Shown here piece by piece: positions 25,724 to 33,098 of a stretch of DNA of 64,000 nt; the first letter of the stretch is position 1, and the number at the start of each line of letters is the position of its first letter. The position numbers were made by a program, and so were the translations under genes. The stretch covers positions 1 through 64,000 of the forward strand of contig NZ_FCNY02000023.1 of the NCBI RefSeq assembly GCF_001544575.2, written 5' to 3'. Source of the DNA: Caballeronia cordobensis. GTDB lineage: Bacteria > Pseudomonadota > Gammaproteobacteria > Burkholderiales > Burkholderiaceae. The notes under the pieces were generated by a model. That model saw nothing but the letters and a program-made list of their open reading frames with translations. It did not search any database and had not been told where the DNA came from.

Positions 25724-25845
25724 CGTGGCGGTCTTGAATCTAGGTGGCGGTCTTCAATAACCACGGGGCTTTGCGGGCGATCGAAGGCGTTCGAAGATGC
25801 GAAAAAAGTGGAAGACCGCCACAGCCCCGCGTGTGGCGGTCTTCC
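25682..25845. repeat. Iteron-like array ending in a 14-bp hairpin
   Basis: Six copies of the 11-mer GAAGACCGCCA: direct at 25682, 25703 and 25811; inverted at 25726 (one mismatch), 25745 and 25834. The first two are exactly 21 bases apart, two helical turns. The last pair forms a stem GGAAGACCGCCACA / TGTGGCGGTCTTCC (25810-25823, 25832-25845) with an eight-base loop. Its position beside a RepA-like ATPase suggests a replication origin of the element; control of the downstream gene is another possibility. Confidence 0.65.
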
Positions 25846-25897
25846 GTAACGAGGCTCAGAAATGCTCAGGTCCAGCGCAGGCAAGGGAGGCGAAACG

Positions 25898-26539
25898 ATG
25901 ACGACGAAATCGAAGGCGGCGAAGGTCCAGTCGGGTGAGCACAACCCGCATGCGCTCGAATTGCTGGGCAGAATCTACAGCGATCCTATCAAACGTAGCG
26001 CGCTGCTCGCGTCGAACCCGGTGACACGCGGAGCGGCAACGGGGCAGAAGTACGCGCTGCCGATGTTCGGAGACGATGTGGATGTGACGACATATCTAGC
26101 GGAACTGCACAAGCAAGCCAGCGCGGTATTGGCGGGCGATATGTCCGGCATCGAAACGATGCTGCTGACGCAAGCGAATACGCTGGACATGATCTTCAAT
26201 CAACTGGCGCGCAAGGCGGCAAATGTCGAATACCTGAGCCAGTTTCAGGCGCACCTTTCGCTGGCGCTGAAGGCGCAGGCTCAAAGCCGTGTGACGCTCG
26301 AAGCGCTGGCCGAAATCAAGAACCCGCGCCAGGTCGCGTTCGTGAGGCAGGCGAACATCGCCCACGGGCCGCAGCAAGTGAACAACGCAACGGACGGCAG
26401 CGCGCCGCCCGACGCTCGCGCGCGCGGGAAAAATGGCGAGACGACGAACGGACTATTAACGGACGAAGCTACCTTGTCACGCGAGAGATTGGAACCATCA
26501 ACCTCGCATCATGCGTTTGGCCAGCGCAGTGAGCGCTAA
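25898..26539 (+). CDS. Hypothetical 213-aa island protein
   Basis: Not recognised with a function. Soluble, helical: residues 50-115 (AELHKQASAVLAGDMSGIET, LDMIFNQLARKAANVEYLSQ) followed by an Ala/Gln-rich helix and a conserved-looking NPRQVAFVRQANIAHGPQQVNN. Proteins of this look occur in island or phage regions near small HGLRS-type proteins, one of which is encoded 0.9 kb downstream. GGAGG lies eight bases before the ATG at 25898. It directly follows the hairpin of the iteron-like array. Confidence 0.65.
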   Translation: MTTKSKAAKVQSGEHNPHALELLGRIYSDPIKRSALLASNPVTRGAATGQKYALPMFGDDVDVTTYLAELHKQASAVLAGDMSGIETMLLTQANTLDMIFNQLARKAANVEYLSQFQAHLSLALKAQAQSRVTLEALAEIKNPRQVAFVRQANIAHGPQQVNNATDGSAPPDARARGKNGETTNGLLTDEATLSRERLEPSTSHHAFGQRSER

Positions 26540-26661
26540 CACTCATCTCCAGTTTCGATTTTCTAATTGGGAGTTTTCGGGTTGCGTGAGTGTCGCCATG
26601 TTGACACGCTGACGGCGGAAGTGCCCCTCTCATCGACTTGACCCACAAAGAAAGCAAAACA

Positions 26662-27369
26662 ATGGACGAGAACGAAGTAAGAACGCGCGTGCGCGCGTTG
26701 ATTGCGAGCGAAATAAGCGGTTGTACCACGGCATTTGCAGAGGCAACGAACCGTACAATTCGCTCGGAAGTCGTACGGGTATATAGGCGCATGGACGAAG
26801 AACTCAGCGGGTCGGGCGGCAAGGTCGATTGTGGTCCCGGATGCGACTATTGCTGCTACTACCACGTCATGGTTACTGGCGCCGAAGTGCTCGCCCTCGC
26901 GGATTACATTAATGCGTTGCCGATCGAACGCCGCAAACGCCTGACGGATCGTGTGAACAGCACTGCGATGCACGTCGCTCCGCTTAGCTCGGCTGAATAC
27001 ATCCGAACAAACATTCAATGCGCGTTGCTGGAGAACGGACGCTGCGCCGCGTATGAAATTCGACCATCAGCATGCCGTGGTTTTCATTCAAGCAATGTAA
27101 AAGGCTGCAAGGCTGCGTTCGATCATCCGACGCTTTCCCATCCGCACGCACTGGACCCTGGTCGCCAAGTGGCGAGCATCGGATACAAAGAAGTTTTCTT
27201 GATAGCGCAACATAACGCCGGCTGCGACGCCACCACGTATGAAATGCATACATCCCTTGCGGAAGCTTTGAACAACTCTTCATCGTTCAAGCGGTGGAGG
27301 CGAGGCAAGACTGCCTTCCCAAAGGTTCGAGACCGATTGACCATCAACGAACGAATCGGTACGAGTTGA
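26662..27369 (+). CDS. YkgJ-family cysteine cluster protein
   Basis: A 235-aa protein with the zinc/iron-chelating YkgJ pattern: CGPGCDYCCYY (about residues 55-65), then CALLENGRCAAYEIRPSACRGFHS (here split as CALLENGRC and RPSACRGF, about 122-145). Family members are thought to bind a metal or iron-sulfur centre; their reaction is mostly unknown. An ATG at 26662 was chosen over a TTG eight codons earlier. A lower-GC gene than its island neighbours, it may be cargo of separate origin. Confidence 0.75.
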   Translation: MDENEVRTRVRALIASEISGCTTAFAEATNRTIRSEVVRVYRRMDEELSGSGGKVDCGPGCDYCCYYHVMVTGAEVLALADYINALPIERRKRLTDRVNSTAMHVAPLSSAEYIRTNIQCALLENGRCAAYEIRPSACRGFHSSNVKGCKAAFDHPTLSHPHALDPGRQVASIGYKEVFLIAQHNAGCDATTYEMHTSLAEALNNSSSFKRWRRGKTAFPKVRDRLTINERIGTS

Positions 27370-27452
27370 GTCTACAACAATAAGATTTGGTACCGGATAA
27401 CCGCGAATGCATCCGCCGCCAGCGCGGCGGCGAAAGTTGGCATAGGCGGATC

Positions 27453-27680
27453 ATGATGGGCAGGCGGTGGACGGCGGAACAGCGGGCGCGGCAGGCCGAA
27501 GCGATTCGGCGTTGGCGCCCGTGGAAAAGCTCGACGGGGCCTCGCAGTGAATCGGGGAAGCAGATCGCTTCGCGCAACGCCCGCACGCACGGAATGCGTT
27601 CGGCGCAGTGGCGAGACGAAGCGCGCCGCCTGAATGCGCTGCTGCGCGAGTGTCGGGCGCGTCTGGGGTGGGACGAATGA
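27453..27680 (+). CDS. Small basic phage/island protein
   Basis: A 75-aa, strongly basic protein. SSTGPRSESGKQIASRNART, then HGMRSAQWRD, is the pattern of a small family common next to integrases and phage terminases (GP..xGKxxSxxNAxxHGxRS). No function is established. Two ATG codons in tandem (27453, 27456) could start it. Confidence 0.6.
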   Translation: MMGRRWTAEQRARQAEAIRRWRPWKSSTGPRSESGKQIASRNARTHGMRSAQWRDEARRLNALLRECRARLGWDE

Positions 27681-27778
27681 ACTGCGTTTCATTGCCCGCG
27701 CGAGCGGCGGGAAACGCCGTAAATAGGGTAGAAATACGGCAAATCACGCGATGGGCGGCGCGCTCGCAACCACAAAAA

Positions 27779-27797
27779 GCCCCGCGCGCGGCGCGGC
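27779..27797 (-). terminator. Probable terminator of the 117-aa gene
   Basis: CCGCGC (27782-27787) and GCGCGG (27791-27796) form a short GC stem; on the minus strand it is followed by GGC and TTTTT. It sits just past the stop of the 117-aa gene. Confidence 0.5.
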
Positions 27798-27803
27798 AAT
27801 GCG

Positions 27804-28157
27804 TTACAACTCTTCAACCGCCACAAGCGCATCCCGAGCCATCCATTCGAGCGTGCAAAAGAGCGCGGATAGCTCCCTGTGATCCAGAATTCTGTATATG
27901 GCTTCTGTGGCTTGTTCTTCGTCCGATAGCAGGCGCAGAAGCGTGACGAGTCCGGTAAGAGCGAAGATTGCGCGTGTCTGACCGTCGACATTTGGCAATG
28001 TCATATGATGCCGTCCGCTATAACCGGGTTTGCCGCCGTCTCCAAATATCGACATCCACCCCTCACGCTCCCGTTTGTGTGCCTTTGCTGGGACTGGGTT
28101 TGCTTGGTCGCGGGTTGCCTCGTTGGTGGCCGCTCTTGTTCGCTTCCTTTCTTTCAT
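27804..28157 (-). CDS. Hypothetical 117-aa island protein
   Basis: Not recognised. The first 35 residues are Lys/Arg-rich; the rest is helical and acidic-hydrophobic (AIFALTGLVTLLRLLSDEEQATEAIYRILD, written here only to show helix, residues about 68-97 in two parts). It resembles a small soluble helical-bundle regulator, but no family is claimed. AGGAG lies eight bases before the ATG at 28157. It is the only leftward gene of the island, reading away from attR, and a stem-loop array lies in its 5' region. Confidence 0.55.
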   Translation of the reverse strand: MKERKRTRAATNEATRDQANPVPAKAHKREREGWMSIFGDGGKPGYSGRHHMTLPNVDGQTRAIFALTGLVTLLRLLSDEEQATEAIYRILDHRELSALFCTLEWMARDALVAVEEL

Positions 28158-28588
28158 GCTGTCTGCTCCTGTGTGAAGCCCGGAGCCGCGCCCTTCGACG
28201 GAAGGGGCGGGCGGGAACAGTGACAAGGTTGGCGGACCGGGACGTAAAACCATTACCGGCAACCCTTGCGGGTTCCCTGCCACGTCCCGCCCATAGGCGA
28301 GCATTGGCACCACGCGCCGTTGGTCTAACGGCGGGCGGGGTCTAACGCTTCGCTCGCATTGCGCGAGCGTCGCGGGTTGAATACGTCTACAGGCCGCCAA
28401 GCCTGTCCCGACGCAACCACGCGTCGGACTTCATAGAATACGGCACAGCCCCGCAACGCTGATTCTATGGGAGCGTCAAAATTTGTTCATTTAGTTTTGC
28501 ACTCAACAAGTCGTGAAGCACTGCTTAGGACACGCGCAAGACCAAACAGCATTCGTTCGATTTTGCCTACACAGTGCCTACACGACCG
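28158..28588. other. Gene-free right end of the island with a stem-loop array
   Basis: No coding region with a ribosome site is seen. Consecutive inverted repeats: CGGGACGT/ACGTCCCG (28238-28245, 28282-28289) enclosing AACCC/GGGTT (28261-28274); CGCCGTT/AACGGCG (28315-28333); CGCTCGC/GCGAGCG (28351-28369); ACAGGC/GCCTGT (28389-28406); CCGACGC/GCGTCGG (28408-28427); CATAGAAT/ATTCTATG (28432-28469). Such density suggests a structured RNA leader for the leftward gene, a separate small RNA, or a DNA site for replication or excision. Confidence 0.55.
28564..28583. promoter_or_regulatory. Candidate integrase arm-type sites, right end
   Basis: Two direct copies of TGCCTACAC (28564-28572 and 28575-28583) separated by AG. 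The 23 bases around them are identical to 21504-21526 at the left end. They lie six bases inside attR. Confidence 0.55.
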
Positions 28589-28687
28589 CACAAAACAAAA
28601 AGCCCAGTCGCAATGACTGGGCTATCTGCTTGATTTCTTTGGTAGGCCGTACGGGATTCGAACCTGTGACCAACGGATTAAAAGTCC
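28589..28687. repeat. attR: right 99-bp direct repeat of the tRNA-Lys island
   Basis: Right copy of the 21280-21378 repeat. It ends inside the tRNA-Lys gene, whose 5' half continues beyond the repeat, so this is the side where the intact gene was kept. Confidence 0.9.
28601..28623 (-). terminator. Terminator of tRNA-Lys
   Basis: AGCCCAGTC and GACTGGGCT pair around loop GCAAT; on the minus strand a run of T bases (complement of 28593-28600) follows. It lies 16 bases after the tRNA 3' end. The left copy at 21292-21314 was duplicated with attL. Confidence 0.75.
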
Positions 28688-28715
28688 GCTGCTCTACCAG
28701 CTGAGCTAACGACCC
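28640..28715 (-). tRNA. tRNA-Lys (anticodon UUU)
   Basis: A 76-base gene with encoded CCA. On the minus strand it begins GGGTCGTTAGCTCAG, has the anticodon arm GCGGA-CTTTTAA-TCCGT and ends ACGGCCTACCA. The acceptor stem contains two G-U pairs and the T stem (ACAGG/CCCGT) one A-C mismatch, so folding is slightly imperfect. It is the integration site of the adjacent island, which lies on its 3' side. Confidence 0.93.
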
Positions 28716-28727
28716 GAAAGAGGCAAA

Positions 28728-28757
28728 ATTATATTCCGCGTAGTTGTTTCATGTCAA
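28728..28757 (-). promoter_or_regulatory. tRNA-Lys promoter
   Basis: On the minus strand a perfect TTGACA (28757 to 28752) is followed after 18 bases by a perfect TATAAT (28733 to 28728), 12 bases before the tRNA 5' end. Confidence 0.85.
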
Positions 28758-28802
28758 TACCCTCGACCAAACAACCACATCAAGCGCGAGGCAAAGCTTC
28801 GC

Positions 28803-29552
28803 CTACTTCACCTGCGCCATCTTGCTCTGCGCGGTCTGCGCGACTTCGGTACCGGCGTACTGCGAGATGATCTGCTGCAGCGTCTGCTTCGCCGCCGCCT
28901 TCTGACCTTGCTCGATCTGATTGTTCGCGATCGCAAGGAGCGCCTCGGGCGCCCTCGGATGCGTCGGATACATCTTCACCAGGTCTTGCCAGATCGCCGT
29001 CGATCCCTTGTAGTCGCGCTGCGCGTAGAGCGCATTGCCGAGCCAGTAACGCGCCGTTGGCTGATACGGGCTCTGCGGATACTTCGCCACGAACGTCTTG
29101 AACGACGCCGCGGCGTTCTTGTAGTCGCCGTTACGGAACTGAGTCGACGCTGCGTTGAACGCTTCCGTCTCGCCGGGCTGCACCGAACCAGTCACGCCGT
29201 CGACGGTCTCTTGCTGCGGCTCGAACTTCTTCAAGCGCGTGTCGAGATCGGCGTAATAGTCCTTTTGCTGCTTCTGCAGCGTTGCGACCTGATTGGCCAG
29301 ATCCTCGTTCTGGCCGCGAACCGTGGCGACCTGCTGGTTGAGCTGGTCGATACGGTTCGATTGATCGAGGATCGTGCGCTGCGCAGCCTGCAACTGATTG
29401 GTCAGGCTATCAGTCTTCGTGCGCAGGTCGAGCACGGCTTTACGCGCTTCGTTGTCGTCGAAGACGCCGGCGTGCGCGGGCGCGCTCAGCATCGTCGAAC
29501 CGGCTACACACGCGGCTGCGGCCAGGCGCAGCAAGGGAAAGCGATACAACAT
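28803..29552 (-). CDS. cpoB: Cell division coordinator CpoB (YbgF)
   Basis: A 249-aa periplasmic protein that links peptidoglycan synthesis with Tol-mediated outer-membrane constriction. It has a signal peptide ending SAPAHA, a coiled coil (about residues 40-105, with DSLTNQLQAAQRTILDQ), and C-terminal TPR-like repeats (FNAASTQFRNGDYKNAAASF, YWLGNALYAQRDYKGS). ATG at 29552 is preceded by GGTGAG; a GTG four codons earlier overlaps that site. It is the last gene of the tol-pal operon, 27 bases after pal. Confidence 0.94.
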   Translation of the reverse strand: MLYRFPLLRLAAAACVAGSTMLSAPAHAGVFDDNEARKAVLDLRTKTDSLTNQLQAAQRTILDQSNRIDQLNQQVATVRGQNEDLANQVATLQKQQKDYYADLDTRLKKFEPQQETVDGVTGSVQPGETEAFNAASTQFRNGDYKNAAASFKTFVAKYPQSPYQPTARYWLGNALYAQRDYKGSTAIWQDLVKMYPTHPRAPEALLAIANNQIEQGQKAAAKQTLQQIISQYAGTEVAQTAQSKMAQVK

Positions 29553-29579
29553 AGGGCGACTCACCCGTATCTGGTTACG

Positions 29580-30086
29580 TTACTGTTGATAGACGAGGTC
29601 GGCACGGCGGTTCTGCGCCCACGACGATTCGTCGTGACCCGTCGCCATCGGCTTTTCCTTGCCGAGGCTCACGGCTTCCATCTGCGAATCCGCAACGCCC
29701 ATCAGCGACATCGCGCGACGCACGGCTTCCGCACGCTTCTGACCGAGCGCCAGATTGTATTCGCTCGTGCCGCGCTCGTCGGTGTTGCCCTGGATCAGGA
29801 CGTGACGCTCCGGATGGCTCTTCAGGTACGACGAGTGTTGTTGCAGCAGCGGCTGATAGTCGTCCTTCACGGCATAGCTGTCGAAGTCGAAATAGATGCT
29901 GCGCTTGGCGAGCGGGCTGTTCGGATCGTTCAGCGGGTCGATATTGACCTGCTTCACATCCGTCGGGTTCGGCTGCGTGCCGACCGCACCCTTGTTCTGA
30001 CCTTCGTCGAGCTTCACGCCCGAGTGACAAGCCGCCAATGCGCCGACCATCGCAACTGCCAGGCCGATACGAAGTTTCGACATCAT
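29580..30086 (-). CDS. pal: Peptidoglycan-associated lipoprotein Pal
   Basis: A 168-aa outer-membrane lipoprotein. The lipobox GALAAC places the modified cysteine near residue 21. The OmpA-like domain includes YFDFDSYAVKDDYQPLL, the peptidoglycan-binding GNTDERGTSEYNLALGQKRA and NRRADLVYQQ at the end. It contacts TolB and peptidoglycan. Two ATG codons in tandem follow AAGGAGAGG; the first (30086) is given. Upstream tolB ends 55 bases away. Confidence 0.96.
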   Translation of the reverse strand: MMSKLRIGLAVAMVGALAACHSGVKLDEGQNKGAVGTQPNPTDVKQVNIDPLNDPNSPLAKRSIYFDFDSYAVKDDYQPLLQQHSSYLKSHPERHVLIQGNTDERGTSEYNLALGQKRAEAVRRAMSLMGVADSQMEAVSLGKEKPMATGHDESSWAQNRRADLVYQQ

Positions 30087-30141
30087 GGTACCTCTCCTTG
30101 TGTTGTAGCTGAACGTTGTATTTGAAACGTTATTGCTGGAC

Positions 30142-31434
30142 TTATTGCATGAACGGACCCCAGGACGGCTCGCGCACCGCACCGCCCTGAACTGACAAGA
30201 CTTGCCGCGTGCGACCGTCGGTCGAAACGGCTGCCAACACGCCACGTCCGTTCACTTGGGTGGCGTAGAGGATGTACTGACCATTCGCCGCGAAACTCGG
30301 CGATTCGTCATGCGTCGTGTCGGTCAGCCCCGTCGCCGTGCCGGACGAAAGGTCCTGCAGATACAGCTTGAAGCCGCCGCCAGTGCGCGAAATGTACGCG
30401 AGTTGCTTGCCGTCCGGACTCACGCGCGGGCTCGTGTTGTAGCTCCCCGCAAACGTGACCCGCTGGGCCGTGCCGGCGCTTTCCCCCGCCGCCGGCATCT
30501 TGTAGATCTGCGGTTGGCCGCCGCGATCGCTCGTGAAGTAGATGGAGCTGCCATCGGGCGAGTAGGCCGGCTCGGTATCGATGGAACTGCCCTGTGTGAG
30601 ACGGCGCAGGCCCGAGCCGTCCGCGTTGACTTCGAAAATCTGCGTGTTGCCGGTGCGCGAGAGCGCGACCGCGAGCTTGCGGCCGTCAGGCGACCACGCC
30701 GGCGCGCTGTTGTTGCCCTTCTGGTTCGACACGACCACGCGACGGCCCGTGGGCAGATCGTGGATGTAGACCACCGGCTTCTTCTTCTCGAAGGAGACGT
30801 AGGCGACCTTCGTGCCGTCCGGCGACCACGCCGGGGAGATGATCGGCTCGGGGCTGGACAGCGCGATCTTCGCGTCCTGGCCGTCCGAGTCGGAAATCTG
30901 CAGCTGGTAACGTCCGCCCGTCTGAATGACATAGGACAGACGCGTCGCGAACACGCCGCGGCCGCCGAGCAGCTTCGCGTAGATGTAGTCGGCGATCTTG
31001 TGCGCGCTCATGCGCAGCCCGCTTTCGGCGGACACAAGCGACAGGCCGCCGAGGTTCTGCTGCTTGACCGTGTCGTACAGACGGAAGCGCACTTCGTATT
31101 GGCCGTTCGGCAGCTTGTTCACGCTGCCCGACACGAATGCATCCGCGCCTTTCGCCTTCCAGGCGCCGAGATCGACGGAATCGGATTCCGCAACGGGCGT
31201 GCCGCCCGCGTCGATGTTCGTGAACTTGCCGCTTCTCTGCAGATCCTGGCGAATGATCGCGCTGACCTGCTGCGGCGAATTCGCTTCGTTGGCGAAATTG
31301 GCCGTCGCGATCGGAAACTGGGTCGAACCGACGCCGGTCACGAGCACGTTCAACTGGGCGTGTGCGGCAGTGCCGGCTGCGATCAGGCAGGACGCGACCA
31401 GCGTTTTGAGGCCAAGCTTCGTCATCAAACTCAT
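30142..31434 (-). CDS. tolB: Tol-Pal system beta-propeller protein TolB
   Basis: A 430-aa periplasmic protein with a signal peptide ending AAHAQ, an N-terminal TolB domain (VLVTGVGSTQFPIATANFAN) and a six-bladed propeller built of WSPDGTKVAYVS-like repeats (for example SPAWSPDG, APAWSPDGRKLA, EPAYSPDGSSIYFTS, SPRVSPDGKQLAYIS). The propeller binds Pal. The start MSLMTKLG is the usual one in Burkholderia. Confidence 0.96.
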   Translation of the reverse strand: MSLMTKLGLKTLVASCLIAAGTAAHAQLNVLVTGVGSTQFPIATANFANEANSPQQVSAIIRQDLQRSGKFTNIDAGGTPVAESDSVDLGAWKAKGADAFVSGSVNKLPNGQYEVRFRLYDTVKQQNLGGLSLVSAESGLRMSAHKIADYIYAKLLGGRGVFATRLSYVIQTGGRYQLQISDSDGQDAKIALSSPEPIISPAWSPDGTKVAYVSFEKKKPVVYIHDLPTGRRVVVSNQKGNNSAPAWSPDGRKLAVALSRTGNTQIFEVNADGSGLRRLTQGSSIDTEPAYSPDGSSIYFTSDRGGQPQIYKMPAAGESAGTAQRVTFAGSYNTSPRVSPDGKQLAYISRTGGGFKLYLQDLSSGTATGLTDTTHDESPSFAANGQYILYATQVNGRGVLAAVSTDGRTRQVLSVQGGAVREPSWGPFMQ

Positions 31435-31538
31435 GCTGTATAGGTTCCAGATAAAAGCGTTTCAAGTGTCCGCGGGCTGCAGAACAGACCCGCGCTCGCA
31501 CAAATCGTTCCCGCCTGAAGCGGCTTGCTCGGTGCGGG

Positions 31539-32645
31539 TCAGCCTCCGGCCGGACGCAGCGTGATCGTGAAACGATCCGGCGCCTTGCCGTCGATATCGA
31601 CTGGCATCGGATCGGAGCGCTGCACCGCGCGCAACGCGGCCTGATCCCACTGCTCGTTGCCGCTCGAACGGGTGATCGTGGCCGAAAGCAGCGTGCCGGA
31701 CGACGAGCAGCGGACCGACACCACGGTTTCGAGCCCGGCGGTTTCTCCCGCCCACACGATGTTCGGCCGCACGCGGCGCTGCACCTTCTCGGCGTAGCCC
31801 GGCGAGGTCGCATTGCCGCCCGCGCCCTTGCCAGTGCCGCTCTTCGCGAGCCCTTCGCCGCTGCCGGCCGAGCCGCCGCCCAATTGCCCTTGCAATTGCG
31901 CGAGGCGAGACTTGCGTTCGGCGTCGAGCTTCGCCTTCGCTTCGGCATCGGCCTTGGCTTTCGCCTGCGCCGCGGCCTTTGCCTTGGCGTCGGATTCAGC
32001 CTTGGCCTTGGCTTGCGCGTCGGCCTTCGCCTTGGCTTCCTGCTGCTCCTTTTGTTCCTTGAGCTGTTCCTGCTTCTGCGCTTCGGCTTGCTGTTGCTGT
32101 TGCTGTTGCTGGCGCTGCTTGTCCTGCTGCGCCTTCTGTTGCTGCTGCTTCTGCAGGTCGGCCTGACGCTGCTGCTCGATCTGCTTCTGCTTGTCCTGCA
32201 TGGCCTTCTGCTGCGCGGCTTGCGCGGCGAGTTGCTGCTGGCGCTTGGCTTCTGCTTCCTGCTTCGCCTCTTCCTGCTGACGGCGTTGCTCGGCCAACTG
32301 CGCTTCCCGCGCGGCGGCTTCCTGCTGCTTGCGCTTTTTTTCCTGCAGGGCGATGTCCGCATCCTCGTCCTTCGCGGGCGGCGGCGCGGGCTGCACTTTC
32401 ACCGGCGCGGGCGGCGGTGGGGCGGGGCGGGGCGTCGGCGCGGGCGTGTCGGGAATCTCGGTCCAGATTTCCGCTTCCGATCCCGCCGGCGTGTTGTTCT
32501 GCCAGTTGATGCCGTGATAGAGAAACCAGCCGAGCAGCAGGTGCATCAACGCCGCGAGCGCGAACGCACGGCCCGTGCCGCGCTCGCGCGGCGGGCGGAT
32601 CGGTCGCGCGGACGAAGCGCGTGTCTGCCTGTGCAAAAGGGTCAT
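31539..32645 (-). CDS. tolA: Cell envelope integrity protein TolA
   Basis: A 368-aa inner-membrane protein. One membrane helix near residues 27-43 (AFALAALMHLLLGWFLYHG), a proline-rich stretch, a long Gln/Lys/Ala helix spanning the periplasm (about 95-260), and a C-terminal TonB/TolA fold (VQRRVRPNIVWAGETAG). It transmits proton-motive force from TolQR to Pal/TolB. Its start overlaps the tolR stop as ATGA. Confidence 0.95.
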   Translation of the reverse strand: MTLLHRQTRASSARPIRPPRERGTGRAFALAALMHLLLGWFLYHGINWQNNTPAGSEAEIWTEIPDTPAPTPRPAPPPPAPVKVQPAPPPAKDEDADIALQEKKRKQQEAAAREAQLAEQRRQQEEAKQEAEAKRQQQLAAQAAQQKAMQDKQKQIEQQRQADLQKQQQQKAQQDKQRQQQQQQQQAEAQKQEQLKEQKEQQEAKAKADAQAKAKAESDAKAKAAAQAKAKADAEAKAKLDAERKSRLAQLQGQLGGGSAGSGEGLAKSGTGKGAGGNATSPGYAEKVQRRVRPNIVWAGETAGLETVVSVRCSSSGTLLSATITRSSGNEQWDQAALRAVQRSDPMPVDIDGKAPDRFTITLRPAGG

Positions 32646-33085
32646 TGCGATTTGACGAGCAAGCCAACGCGCTTGACGCCGCGCGCCTTCATATCGGACA
32701 TCACGTTCATCACGACTTCGTACTTCACGGTCTTGTCCGCCGCGATCACGACGGGCTGATCGGGGTGCGATTCCTGACGATTGAGCACGAAGCTGTTCAG
32801 GTCGTTCATCGTCATTTTCTGCTCTTGCGTCGAGCCGCCTTCTTCCTTGTAGCGGACGTTCATGCTGCCGTCCGCCTTGATGTTGATGACGAGCGGCGGT
32901 TGCTGCTCCTGCGGCTGCGCATTGCCGACGGTCGGCAGATTGATGATGGACGGCGAAACGAGCGGCGCCGTCACCATGAAGATGACGAGCAGCACAAGCA
33001 TCACGTCGATGTACGGCACGACGTTGATGTCGGACATCGCGCGGCGCGAGCTGCCGCGCATGCTGGAACGAGTGGGGCCTGCCAT
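32642..33085 (-). CDS. tolR: Tol-Pal system protein TolR
   Basis: A 147-aa ExbD/TolR protein. The single membrane helix (VVPYIDVMLVLLVIFMVTAP, residues 22-41) carries the proton-coupling aspartate in YIDVML. A periplasmic domain follows. With TolQ it forms the proton channel that drives TolA. Starts 13 bases after the tolQ stop. Confidence 0.96.
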   Translation of the reverse strand: MAGPTRSSMRGSSRRAMSDINVVPYIDVMLVLLVIFMVTAPLVSPSIINLPTVGNAQPQEQQPPLVINIKADGSMNVRYKEEGGSTQEQKMTMNDLNSFVLNRQESHPDQPVVIAADKTVKYEVVMNVMSDMKARGVKRVGLLVKSQ

Positions 33086-33098
33086 CGCGAACTCCTTC

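Larger units (their letters stand above)
21379..28588. mobile_element. 7.3-kb integrative element in tRNA-Lys
   Basis: Bounded by the 99-bp direct repeats and entered at the left by a tyrosine integrase reading inwards. It holds an HTH protein, a RepA-like ATPase, an iteron-like array and several unknown small genes, but no capsid, tail, conjugation or transposase genes. Size, tRNA site and gene set resemble phage-satellite-like or replicative integrative elements. The exact crossover point inside the repeat cannot be set from sequence. Confidence 0.85.

Noticed and set aside
31800..32400. Tandem repeat or CRISPR-like array inside tolA
   Set aside because: The Gln/Lys/Ala codon repetition encodes the long periplasmic helix normal for TolA; spacing is irregular.
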